Positions 1-7,583 of a stretch of 64,000 bases of DNA are shown here, one piece after another. This DNA comes from Membranihabitans marinus (GTDB lineage: Bacteria > Bacteroidota > Bacteroidia > Chitinophagales > Saprospiraceae). Position 1 is the first letter of the stretch, and every line of letters begins with the position of its first letter. The DNA lies in the NCBI RefSeq assembly GCF_019802045.1, contig NZ_JAHVHU010000010.1, forward strand, positions 124,001 through 188,000. The letters run 5' to 3'. Both the position numbers and the translations under genes were made by a program. The notes under the pieces were generated by a model. That model worked only from the letters and a program-made list of their open reading frames with translations, did no database searches and was not told where the DNA came from.

Positions 1-2
1 AT

Positions 3-1520
3 CTGAATTTTGACAAAGAAAAGTCCTTGAACCGGCAGGTGATGAACCAATCCATCCCGTTTCGCAATGGGGATTTGTTCAGTGCAGAAGCATTGGAGAA
101 AGCGCGACAAAATATTGTCCGTTACAATATCTATTCATCCGTGGTGGTCCAACGCATTCCGTCACCGGAAGACCCCAATGTGCTGAACATCTATTTTATC
201 TTACAGCCTTCGAAAAAATACGAATTTAAAGTTGATTTCGATCTCAACAATACCGAGTATAGCTCCCGTTCGTCATTATTGGGTGTTTCCGTAGGGCCGG
301 AACTGTCCAATCGAAATACATTTGGCGGCGGGGAAACCTATACCATGGGACTCCAGTTTCAGACCGAATTTAATCCTTTCGGTCAGTCTGATACGACAGA
401 AAGATCCACGGTTCAAACCTTTATCGCCGGGTTTCGGAACAATTTAATTATGCCACGTTTCGTAGATTATTTTAAAATGTATGAACTCCTCTCGGGTGTA
501 TCGCCGGATTTTTATTCCATACTGCAATCAAACGGGATCAGCACGATCGATCTGAACTATGAATATGTTTACACGGATCAATTGTATAAATACCATTCCT
601 TTTTATGGCAGGCGGGGAACAATTTCAACTGGGCTGCAGGTCGGAACAACCTAAGAGTCAACAACCTTTCGTTGAATGTCTTTTTACCAGATTTATTTCC
701 CAGTTTTATTGAGGAGATCAAAGACCGGCAATTTGTCCGAAAATCACTGGATCCACAAATATTTACAAGTCTACTCTTTAGCAATGCCCAATTCACCCAC
801 GTCGGAAGAAAAGACTACGCCCAGCGGCAATTTTCTTTTTACGGGTCGATGGAGTTTTCAGGATTGGAAATCCTGGCTGCCAATGCCATCACTAATGGAT
901 TTAGGGATACCTTCCAACTCTTCAACAAGTTTGATTTTGCAAAATACTTCAAGGTTGATTTGGATGGGCGGTTTTTAAAAGATTTATCAGCTACCACCTC
1001 ATTCGCCTCTCGTCTGAATATTGGGATCGCTACACCTCTGACCGGATCAGTATCGGTTCCCTTTGTCAAACAGTTTTTTGTGGGAGGTCCCTCGAGCATG
1101 AGGGCATGGCGGATCAGAGAATTGGGACCTGGATCACTTCAGGACTCCACCGCACTTTCAGGAACTAATCAACCGTATGCCAATGTCGGTGATCTAAAAA
1201 TAGAAATGAATGCAGAATACCGGTTTCCTCTTTTTTGGCGTCTGAACAGCGCTCTATTTCTTGATGTAGGTAACATATGGATCTTGGGAAAATCTGATCA
1301 ACCAGAGAGTCGGTTCACCTCCGATTTTTGGAAAGAATTTGCTGTCGGAACGGGTACTGGAATACGCATGGATCTTACTTTTTTCACCCTTCGGCTGGAC
1401 TGGGGAATAAAACTAAAACTCCCCTACCGACAAGACAATGGCTCTTATTGGGCTTACTCCTCCTTTGGACAGTATCTCAAAAAATCAAATCTAAACCTGG
1501 CGATTAGTATGCCTTTTTAG
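3..1520 (+). CDS. Outer membrane protein assembly factor, BamA/TamA (Omp85) family, 5'-truncated by window
   Basis: The frame is open from the first bases of the window (it enters at base 3), so the true start lies upstream; the TTG at 27 is not the real start. About 505 residues are visible. The first ~70 look like the end of a POTRA domain, and the rest is a beta-barrel with alternating hydrophobic and polar strands. Near residue 360 the segment GGPSSMRAWRIRELGPGS occupies the place of the VRGF/Y loop motif of Omp85 proteins, and the chain ends in aromatic Phe (AISMPF), as expected of a barrel beta-signal. Family role: insertion or translocation of proteins at the outer membrane. BamA and TamA cannot be told apart without the missing POTRA domains. 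It is convergent with nth. Confidence 0.85.
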   Translation: MNFDKEKSLNRQVMNQSIPFRNGDLFSAEALEKARQNIVRYNIYSSVVVQRIPSPEDPNVLNIYFILQPSKKYEFKVDFDLNNTEYSSRSSLLGVSVGPELSNRNTFGGGETYTMGLQFQTEFNPFGQSDTTERSTVQTFIAGFRNNLIMPRFVDYFKMYELLSGVSPDFYSILQSNGISTIDLNYEYVYTDQLYKYHSFLWQAGNNFNWAAGRNNLRVNNLSLNVFLPDLFPSFIEEIKDRQFVRKSLDPQIFTSLLFSNAQFTHVGRKDYAQRQFSFYGSMEFSGLEILAANAITNGFRDTFQLFNKFDFAKYFKVDLDGRFLKDLSATTSFASRLNIGIATPLTGSVSVPFVKQFFVGGPSSMRAWRIRELGPGSLQDSTALSGTNQPYANVGDLKIEMNAEYRFPLFWRLNSALFLDVGNIWILGKSDQPESRFTSDFWKEFAVGTGTGIRMDLTFFTLRLDWGIKLKLPYRQDNGSYWAYSSFGQYLKKSNLNLAISMPF

Positions 1521-1619
1521 AGGTAAGGACGCTGTACAGTTAGGTGCTAGGGAGCCGAATTGTCAGGGATTAAGACCGCTGTGGTGTTGTAGCCGGAATT
1601 GCACTTTTCCCACAACCAG

Positions 1620-1735
1620 TACCATTTGAATTCATAATTGCCGCATATATTCCGAAAAATTCTTCGATTCTCTTCGTCAAAATACGCGGTGTATTTCCAG
1701 CTAAACCTCCGTTTTTTACCTCGTCATAAGATCAT
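1620..1735. repeat. Dispersed intergenic repeat, copy A
   Basis: First of three related intergenic sequences (others at 10692-10813 and 56994-57062). It opens with TACCATTTG, the inverse of the CAAATGGTA that ends the other two copies. The block that follows (ATAATTGCCGCATATATTCC) is nearly identical to copy C, and TTCTTCGATTC and CTCCG blocks match copy B in the same order. The right end is degraded here. It lies between convergent genes. No open reading frame is supported inside. Confidence 0.7.
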
Positions 1736-1770
1736 AGCAGTGGCAGATCCATTGATTGTGCTACACTTTG

Positions 1771-1810
1771 ACTCAACACCTCAACAAATAAACACCTCAA
1801 CACTTCAATT
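1771..1810. repeat. 8-bp tandem array directly after the nth stop codon
   Basis: Five consecutive 8-base units read ACTCAACA, CCTCAACA, AATAAACA, CCTCAACA, CTTCAATT on the plus strand. The nth stop codon begins at 1814 on the minus strand and ends at 1812, so the array starts one base after it. Degenerate copies suggest old slippage-type duplication. Confidence 0.75.
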
Positions 1811-1811
1811 T

Positions 1812-2444
1812 CTAAAACATCGATCTTCGGCCATACACAGAACAAATGGGACACTCTTCCGGCTGGTGTCCCCGTGCCGGGCAATACTCCCGGCCAAAAT
1901 AGATCATCTGTAGATGACGCCGATCCCATTCTTCCATCGGAAAGGCTTTCTTCAAATGTTCCTCAGTTTTCTTAACAGAACGTCCAGTACTCAGCAACCA
2001 CCGGTAAGCCAGTCGGTGGATGTGTGTATCCACAGGAAAGGCAGGTTTTCCAAATGCCTGCACCATGACCACAGAAGCTGTCTTATGCCCTACCCCGGGC
2101 AATTCTTCGAGCAACTCCATGTCAGCGGGAACCTCGCCATCATATTTATCAACGAGAATCTGTGAAAGTTTAACGATCGCCTTGGATTTTTGAGGAGACA
2201 ACCCCACCGGACGTATAATGGCACGCACGTCTTCTACAGATACCCGGGCCATATCAAATGGGTTATCCGCCAACTCAAACAAAGCAGGCGTCGTCAGATT
2301 AACCCTTTTATCGGTTGACTGCGCGGAAAGTAGTACTGCTATTAATAAGGTATAGGGATCCTTGTGGTGCAATGGAATTTCCATTTCGGGGTACAATTCA
2401 TCAAGGATCACCCCGATCCTAGCAGCTCGCTCTTTTCGTGTCAT
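1812..2444 (-). CDS. nth: Endonuclease III (DNA glycosylase/AP lyase)
   Basis: A 210-residue base-excision repair enzyme that removes oxidised pyrimidines and cleaves the abasic site. The helix-hairpin-helix motif LPGVGHKTA spans residues 115-123 with catalytic Lys121, and the catalytic Asp139 lies in VDTHIHR. The C-terminal iron-sulfur loop is atypical: Cys188, Cys198 and Cys201 are present with a 9-residue first spacing, and no fourth Cys follows before the end (SVYGRRSMF), so the classical C-X6-C-X2-C-X5-C cluster is incomplete. From memory, cluster-reduced Nth proteins occur in other Bacteroidota. The start overlaps the stop of the upstream acyl-CoA reductase gene by 4 bases (ATGA), implying translational coupling. 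Confidence 0.95.
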   Translation of the reverse strand: MTRKERAARIGVILDELYPEMEIPLHHKDPYTLLIAVLLSAQSTDKRVNLTTPALFELADNPFDMARVSVEDVRAIIRPVGLSPQKSKAIVKLSQILVDKYDGEVPADMELLEELPGVGHKTASVVMVQAFGKPAFPVDTHIHRLAYRWLLSTGRSVKKTEEHLKKAFPMEEWDRRHLQMIYFGREYCPARGHQPEECPICSVYGRRSMF

Positions 2445-3484
2445 GATACAGTCTTACAAGATAAATCAAATAAAAAATGTCCGATATCTTCGCCGTCCGG
2501 ATAATCAAACAACCCTGGTCGCTGCGTTTCTCCAAAACCACTGTGGGATACCCCCGCTACCGGATACTTCCCAACCACAGTCTGAAGTTGTTCTCGCAAC
2601 TGGACCAACGCAGTGTGCAATTGAGACACTGAGTCATATGCTTCATAAAATATCATCCCAACCGGAGAAAACAACTCCTCGGGTACATGTTTCAGCAGCA
2701 CAAATTCCGTAGAAATGATATCACTCCGGTTCAACAGCTCGATCGACAGATTGTAATCATAGTTATTTTTGTATTTAATATTGTTCATGGACGCGGCAAA
2801 AGGATTCATCGCCTGAATCAATGGATCAAAATCATAGCCTTCCGGCACATAAAGTTTGGTGACATTCCGACAACCTAAACCAAAGTAATCAAAGATATCA
2901 TGCGCCAATCCATTTAGATCATCCGCAGATTCAGATCCGTCCAATACAGCAACCGAAGTTCTGTTTTTCCGCAACAAAGCGGGATAGCTTTCAAAATATT
3001 TTTCGAAATATCTGTTGGTATTGTTGGACCCGGTCGCGATGACACCCTCATGATTTTCCAGTTTTTCAACGATTTTTATACGGTGTTCTACATCGGAATC
3101 CTGTTCACTCAGAAGTGCCAAAATCGCTGGAAACACATACGGATCTTTGCTGGACAATTTTATCTCGGCTGCATGGCCGGAAAGATACACGGTAACAAAA
3201 TCATGAAACCCGACCAATGGTATATTACCCGCAAAGATCAGCCCTACTGTTTTTCCGTGTTCACCGGGGACGGGAAATTGATAGGTATCACACCATTTGG
3301 TTAATTCCTCCCTGGTAAGCATAGATTCTGCCAAAGCATCCAATGCTTTCCAATAGTTGGATTTTTCAAACCAGGGATTATGAAAAGAGGTCCGGTGAAT
3401 AGTAGCCTCCAACAATGGATGACGGTCTTGGATTTTTTTCCCCAGTTCCAGCAAAGCGTTGATCATCCTATTTTTCTTTACCAT
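2441..3484 (-). CDS. Acyl-CoA reductase (LuxC-like)
   Basis: A 347-residue protein of the LuxC/aldehyde dehydrogenase-like acyl-CoA reductase family, which reduces acyl-CoA to aldehyde with NADPH through an acyl-enzyme thioester. The nucleotide-binding part contains GLIFAGNIPLVGFHDF (81-96), and the probable catalytic Cys205 is in FGLGCRNVTKLYVP. No luciferase or luxD/luxE partners are present, so a role in lipid or aldehyde metabolism is more likely than luminescence. It sits between rluD (3-base gap upstream) and nth (4-base overlap downstream) in what looks like one transcription unit. The physiological substrate cannot be read from the sequence. Confidence 0.85.
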   Translation of the reverse strand: MVKKNRMINALLELGKKIQDRHPLLEATIHRTSFHNPWFEKSNYWKALDALAESMLTREELTKWCDTYQFPVPGEHGKTVGLIFAGNIPLVGFHDFVTVYLSGHAAEIKLSSKDPYVFPAILALLSEQDSDVEHRIKIVEKLENHEGVIATGSNNTNRYFEKYFESYPALLRKNRTSVAVLDGSESADDLNGLAHDIFDYFGLGCRNVTKLYVPEGYDFDPLIQAMNPFAASMNNIKYKNNYDYNLSIELLNRSDIISTEFVLLKHVPEELFSPVGMIFYEAYDSVSQLHTALVQLREQLQTVVGKYPVAGVSHSGFGETQRPGLFDYPDGEDIGHFLFDLSCKTVS

Positions 3485-3487
3485 AAT

Positions 3488-4537
3488 TTACAATTCTTTT
3501 TGTGATCGATCCTTAACATAACGGTCCCATTTGTGCAAAAGTTCGTGCATATCCGAAGGCAGTTCGGATGAAAAAGACATTTTTTTGCGGGTTATCGGAT
3601 GTACAAATGCCAGCGATCGGGCGTGTAAAGCTTGTCGTGGGCAGGTGGAAAAGCAATTCTCTACGAATTGCCTGTACTTTGAAAATATGGTGCCCTTCCG
3701 AATCCGATCCCCTCCATAGCGGACATCATTAAATACCGGATGTCCCATAGACTCCATGTGCACTCTGATCTGATGTGTTCGGCCTGTCTCGAGCCGACAT
3801 TCTATCAGGGAAATATAATAATAATCTTTAATTACTTTGTAATGCGTCACTGCCTCACGTCCCTCCAGTGCACTGTCTTCTTCCACGGCCGTAAAGATCA
3901 ACCGATTTTTGGGATGCCGGGCGATTGGTTTACGTATAGTACCTTCATTCGGTTCAGGGCTACCCCACACGATCGCCAAATATCGCCGATCTGGTTTATG
4001 ATCGTGAAACTGAGCAGCCAATTGTTGCAAAACATTTTCTTTTTTGGCAATAACCAGCATTCCACTTGTGTCTTTATCCAACCGGTGCACCAGCCCCGGA
4101 CGGTCCGCTTCGTTTCCCGGTAATACGGGTAACGCATGATGATCGAGGTAATAAGCCAGCGCGTTCACTAACGTACCTGAATAATTTCCATAACCCGGGT
4201 GAACCACCATTCCAGCCGGTTTGTGTACGACCATCAGATACTCGTCTTCATATCGAATATCCATCGGTATATTTTCAGGAACAATTTCTCCGTCGTATTC
4301 GTCATTAACCGGTGTTTCGATAGTGATCTCGTCGTCAGGGCGCACTTTATAATTGGGTTTGACTTTCCCACCATTGACCAGTATTCGCTGATCCCGGAGG
4401 CCTTCCTGAATTTTGTTGCGGGAGACCTGTGGCAAACGATCCATCAGAAACTTATCTATTCGCAACAGGGCTTGACCGGGGTCGACCACGATCGTTCGTA
4501 CATCATTCATTTCCTCATCAGAACCGGATACATTCAC
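3488..4537 (-). CDS. rluD: 23S rRNA pseudouridine synthase, RluD/RluA family
   Basis: A 349-residue protein with an N-terminal S4 RNA-binding domain (about residues 25-85, including VSRNKIQEGLRDQRILVNG) followed by the RluA-type catalytic domain. The catalytic aspartate is Asp154 in RPGLVHRLDKDTSGMLVIAK, the family signature. Family members isomerise uridines in helix 69 of 23S rRNA (1911/1915/1917). First gene of a minus-strand unit rluD - acyl-CoA reductase - nth. The exact modified position is inferred from the RluD-like architecture only. Confidence 0.92.
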   Translation of the reverse strand: MNVSGSDEEMNDVRTIVVDPGQALLRIDKFLMDRLPQVSRNKIQEGLRDQRILVNGGKVKPNYKVRPDDEITIETPVNDEYDGEIVPENIPMDIRYEDEYLMVVHKPAGMVVHPGYGNYSGTLVNALAYYLDHHALPVLPGNEADRPGLVHRLDKDTSGMLVIAKKENVLQQLAAQFHDHKPDRRYLAIVWGSPEPNEGTIRKPIARHPKNRLIFTAVEEDSALEGREAVTHYKVIKDYYYISLIECRLETGRTHQIRVHMESMGHPVFNDVRYGGDRIRKGTIFSKYRQFVENCFSTCPRQALHARSLAFVHPITRKKMSFSSELPSDMHELLHKWDRYVKDRSQKEL

Positions 4538-4607
4538 ATTGATATATTTTAGGCTTATTTACAGGTGAATTAACGACTGCAATCATCCAAAATGGACTTA
4601 TTCGATG

Positions 4608-4615
4608 CAAAAATA
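4608..4615 (-). promoter_or_regulatory. Candidate -7 promoter box for rluD
   Basis: On the minus strand the bases read TATTTTTG, a full match to the Bacteroidota -7 consensus TAnnTTTG, 71 bases upstream of the rluD start. No clear TTG is seen at the usual -33 distance, so support rests on the -7 box alone. Confidence 0.45.
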
Positions 4616-4698
4616 CAAGATTTTATGTGTTTCTATTTTGAAGTGGTTTCACAACTATTTACTAAATTTATAAAACTGACTATCTTGACAAGCAAAAC

Positions 4699-4737
4699 AT
4701 GACGTGGTAAGAGGTGTATTTCCATACCTCGTGTCAT
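4699..4737. promoter_or_regulatory. Nested inverted repeat just upstream of the sulfatase gene
   Basis: Two nested inverted pairs are visible: ATGAC (4699-4703) with GTCAT (4733-4737), and GAGGT (4711-4715) with ACCTC (4726-4730). The outer arm ends 8 bases before the sulfatase start codon. It could be an operator or a 5'-UTR hairpin masking the translation start; the two cannot be separated from sequence alone. Confidence 0.4.
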
Positions 4738-4745
4738 AAAATAAT

Positions 4746-6170
4746 ATGATCATGAAAAAATTTTTTTTCCATTTACTTTTAATCCTTGCAACAGGTAGTT
4801 TTTTGCCTAATACGATGCATGCTCAGAATTTGGACTCTAAGAAAAATGTCGTTGTGGTCCTTGTTGATGATCTCGGTTGGACAGATGTAGGCTACGCAGG
4901 GAGTGCTCTATATAAAACGCCTCATCTGGATGAATTGGCATCCAAAGCCACCGTATTCACACAGGCTTACTCTGCACATCCGGTGTGCTCCCCTTCTCGG
5001 GCAGCCATCATGACAGGTAAAAATCCAACTCGTCTTGGTATCACGGACTGGATTCCAGGATCCGCTCCGAAGGACAAACCTCTACTCGGACCAAAAATCA
5101 GGAATGAGTTACCGCTTCAGGAGAAAACCATAGCTGAATATTTCAAAGAAGTCGGTTACCACACATTTTTTGCGGGCAAGTGGCATCTAGGCGGAGAATC
5201 ACATGGCCCGGAACACCAGGGTTTTGACATCAATATTGGTGGGATTCACAAAGGACAGCCTCCAAACGGTTATTATGCTCCGTATAAAAACCCTAAATTA
5301 ACAGACGGTCCCAAAGGAGAATATCTCACCGACCGATTGACCGAAGAAACGATCGGGTTCATTCGAAAAAATAAAAATGAACGCTTCTTCGCCTTTCTAT
5401 CCTACTATACAGTCCATACACCGATCCAAGCAAGTAAAGAAGATCGACCGGATTATGATTCGCTCACCATCCCGGATGTGACTTATCCAGAACATGATGG
5501 AGTCAGTCTTTTATATCAGAACAATCTTGACTATGCCTCCATGGTGTCCGCGATGGATCGGAATGTTGGAAAACTCATCCAATCCCTAAAAGAAATGGGA
5601 TTATGGGAAAATACAGTATTTCTGTTTACTTCAGACAACGGAGGATTATCCACACTGATTCGGGACTGGAAAATCCCAACCAGCAACAGGCCGCTTCGCG
5701 CCGGAAAAGGCTGGGCTTATGAAGGAGGAATTCGCATCCCACAAATCATTCACCGCCCAGACCAACCCCGAATGATTTCGCACACAGATGTACCTACCAC
5801 ACATCAGGATCTACTTCCTCTCCTATGGAGTGCAGCCGGTTGGGATCCATCATCACTGGACGCCATGGATGGATACGACATATTTGGAGGCATACAAGGT
5901 ACTCAGCGCCTGTTGTTTTGGGATTATCCCCATTACCATGGTAGTGGCTGGAAACCAGGAGCAGCACTTCGACAGGGTAGATGGAAACTCATTCATTTTT
6001 ACGAATCAGGCGTCGTTGAACTATACGATTTGCACTCAGATCCAGGTGAAAGCATCAATGTACGTGCAAAACATCCGGACATCGCAGCAGCCATGTTTAG
6101 TGACCTTAAATCTCTGATCAAAAGTAATCATGGTCAATTTCCGAAATTAAATCCAAATTATGCAGAATAG
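4746..6170 (+). CDS. Secreted arylsulfatase (formylglycine-dependent sulfatase)
   Basis: A 474-residue sulfatase. Residues 1-26 form a signal peptide ending at MHAQ. The C-P-R sulfatase motif CSPSR at 81-85 places the formylglycine precursor at Cys81. Metal-ligand residues follow the family pattern: Asp41-Asp42 in LVDDLGWTD, the AGKWHLGG segment, and FTSDNGG. The substrate is probably a sulfated polysaccharide or sulfate ester in the periplasm; which one cannot be told. No sulfatase-maturing radical SAM enzyme is present in the window, so activation must come from elsewhere. ATG at 4746 or 4752 are equally plausible starts. It stands alone, divergent from rluD. Confidence 0.93.
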   Translation: MIMKKFFFHLLLILATGSFLPNTMHAQNLDSKKNVVVVLVDDLGWTDVGYAGSALYKTPHLDELASKATVFTQAYSAHPVCSPSRAAIMTGKNPTRLGITDWIPGSAPKDKPLLGPKIRNELPLQEKTIAEYFKEVGYHTFFAGKWHLGGESHGPEHQGFDINIGGIHKGQPPNGYYAPYKNPKLTDGPKGEYLTDRLTEETIGFIRKNKNERFFAFLSYYTVHTPIQASKEDRPDYDSLTIPDVTYPEHDGVSLLYQNNLDYASMVSAMDRNVGKLIQSLKEMGLWENTVFLFTSDNGGLSTLIRDWKIPTSNRPLRAGKGWAYEGGIRIPQIIHRPDQPRMISHTDVPTTHQDLLPLLWSAAGWDPSSLDAMDGYDIFGGIQGTQRLLFWDYPHYHGSGWKPGAALRQGRWKLIHFYESGVVELYDLHSDPGESINVRAKHPDIAAAMFSDLKSLIKSNHGQFPKLNPNYAE

Positions 6171-6230
6171 ATAAAATACGTTTATTTCTTCAGCTAATGA
6201 CATTATCGATATTCACAGAAAAACGTTCAA

Positions 6231-6824
6231 ATGATACCAGAGAAGCTTCTTCTTCAGCATGGGGGTCGAATAGATCATATAAAAAGCGGAGGAATCATAT
6301 TTCAGCAAGAAGAATACGCCAGAAATTTCTATCAGATCAAGAAAGGACAGGTACAGATGTCCACGATCAATGACGATGGGAAAGAATTTATCCAGGGCAT
6401 TATGCAAAGCGGTGAAAGCTTTGGTGAACCACCATTATTTGTGGATATTGCTTATCCGGCCAGCGCACATGCCATGAAACAAACTGATCTGATCGTGCTA
6501 CCCAAAGATAAATTTCTAAAGTTTCTTTCCGCTTACCCGCATTATTACACCGTTCTTCTCCGAAGATTGTCCTTGCGTCTTCATTATAAAGCGACCATGG
6601 CACAGGTCATTTCCAATGAAAAGGCGGAGAAATGCATTTTAACACTCATAGACTATATGAAACAAAAAGAGGGCTATAAAGAACACGAAAATTATAAGGT
6701 GCCTTTGACCAGGCAACAAATCGGTGATTTGGTCGGATTGCGGGTAGAGACGGTCATCCGAACCATCAGTTCACTCAAAGAACAGAACATTCTTAACGTT
6801 CAGGGTGGTAAAATAATTCGTTAA
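6231..6824 (+). CDS. Crp/Fnr-family transcriptional regulator
   Basis: A 197-residue protein with an N-terminal cyclic-nucleotide-binding-like beta-roll (about 10-115, with GESFGEPPLF), a dimerisation helix (116-150) and a winged helix-turn-helix at about 159-182 (LTRQQIGDLVGLRVETVIRT). Only one cysteine (Cys135) is present, so it lacks the Fe-S ligands of oxygen-sensing FNR, and its signal is unknown. The next operon encodes a terminal oxidase and carries a TGA-N6-TCA operator in its promoter, so this protein probably regulates respiration genes locally. Confidence 0.9.
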   Translation: MIPEKLLLQHGGRIDHIKSGGIIFQQEEYARNFYQIKKGQVQMSTINDDGKEFIQGIMQSGESFGEPPLFVDIAYPASAHAMKQTDLIVLPKDKFLKFLSAYPHYYTVLLRRLSLRLHYKATMAQVISNEKAEKCILTLIDYMKQKEGYKEHENYKVPLTRQQIGDLVGLRVETVIRTISSLKEQNILNVQGGKIIR

Positions 6825-6893
6825 ACCATAGTAATCATTTGCCATATTAAAAATTATTACGCTAAAATTTAGTTTTATTCTATATTATGAGTA

Positions 6894-6911
6894 TTATGAC
6901 ATAGATCATAA
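6894..6911. promoter_or_regulatory. Crp/Fnr-type operator in front of the ba3 oxidase operon
   Basis: TTATGA-CATAGA-TCATAA is a perfect 6-6-6 inverted repeat with the TGA-N6-TCA core shared by CRP and FNR sites. Its centre is about 33 bases upstream of the centre of the -7 box at 6932-6939, that is near -41 to -44 of the inferred start site, the class II activator position. It lies just after the Crp/Fnr gene. Confidence 0.6.
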
Positions 6912-6931
6912 AAGAGGACATAGGCATATTG

Positions 6932-6939
6932 TATTTTTG
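6932..6939 (+). promoter_or_regulatory. -7 promoter box of the oxidase operon
   Basis: TATTTTTG matches TAnnTTTG exactly. No TTG is present at -33, which fits a promoter that depends on an activator bound at the operator immediately upstream. Inferred start site about 6944-6946, some 57 bases before the first gene. Confidence 0.6.
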
Positions 6940-7001
6940 TGGCTAATCCAACATTGATCGTACCGGAACTTTCCACATTGAACTACTAAAACATTAACCG
7001 C

Positions 7002-7121
7002 ATGGAACCGAAAGATGAAGACTTTATACCAAGAGGAGCCGTAGCGTTTCTCATTTTAATTCTAATCTTAACAGCTATTGTATTCTTTACCGCATACTTT
7101 TTGCAAGTATCAAAATTTTAA
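7002..7121 (+). CDS. ba3-type cytochrome c oxidase small subunit IIa
   Basis: A 39-codon gene (MEPKDEDFIPRGAVAF...) with an acidic and basic N-terminal stretch of about 13 residues, then one transmembrane helix of about 22 residues ending in LQVSKF. Length, topology and position directly before subunit II match the single-helix subunit IIa of the Thermus ba3 oxidase family, which supplies the helix that is missing from the short subunit II. The start is fixed by the first ATG after the promoter, and its stop lies 6 bases before the next ATG. Confidence 0.8.
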   Translation: MEPKDEDFIPRGAVAFLILILILTAIVFFTAYFLQVSKF

Positions 7122-7127
7122 CCCAAC

Positions 7128-7577
7128 ATGGATAAGTACGAAATAAGAATTATGGTCCTGACTGGAATCACTTTGGCTATTTTTATGGTCGCCATTCTCC
7201 GGTCTTCGTTCACCTACGCTACAGGCATTCCAGAGTGTATACCATACGATGAATCGTTCACCCAGCCCCGGATAGAAAAACTGGACGATAAATTATATCA
7301 GATTTTTGCACTGGCACAAATGTGGAGTTTTGAACCCAGTGAAATACGACTGCCGGTGGGAGCAGAAGTGGATATATACCTCACTTCCAAAGATGTCGTG
7401 CACGGTCTGAACATCCATGACGTATCACTAAACATGATGGCAGTACCTGGTGGTATTAACAAAGAGACAGTAACGTTTAAAAAACCAGGTGTCTATAAAA
7501 TAGTATGTCATGAATATTGCGGTTCAGGCCATCAGCATATGATGGGTGAAATCATTGTTAACTATCCCAACAACTAA
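7128..7577 (+). CDS. cbaB: ba3-type cytochrome c oxidase subunit II (CuA)
   Basis: A 149-residue short subunit II with a single N-terminal helix (about 6-28) and a periplasmic cupredoxin domain. CuA ligands are all visible: His92 in DVVHGLNIH, then Cys127, Cys131, His135 and Met138 in VCHEYCGSGHQHM. The short length and single helix are typical of B-family (ba3) oxidases rather than aa3/caa3 enzymes. It accepts electrons from cytochrome c and passes them to subunit I. Confidence 0.92.
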   Translation: MDKYEIRIMVLTGITLAIFMVAILRSSFTYATGIPECIPYDESFTQPRIEKLDDKLYQIFALAQMWSFEPSEIRLPVGAEVDIYLTSKDVVHGLNIHDVSLNMMAVPGGINKETVTFKKPGVYKIVCHEYCGSGHQHMMGEIIVNYPNN

Positions 7578-7583
7578 TCTACT

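Noticed and set aside
1638-1913. 91-codon plus-strand frame in the convergent gap before nth
   Set aside because: Covers the dispersed repeat and the 8-mer array and runs antisense into nth.
2441-3484. LuxC-like gene as evidence of a bioluminescence operon
   Set aside because: No luciferase, transferase or synthetase genes are nearby; acyl-CoA reductases of this type are common outside luminous bacteria.
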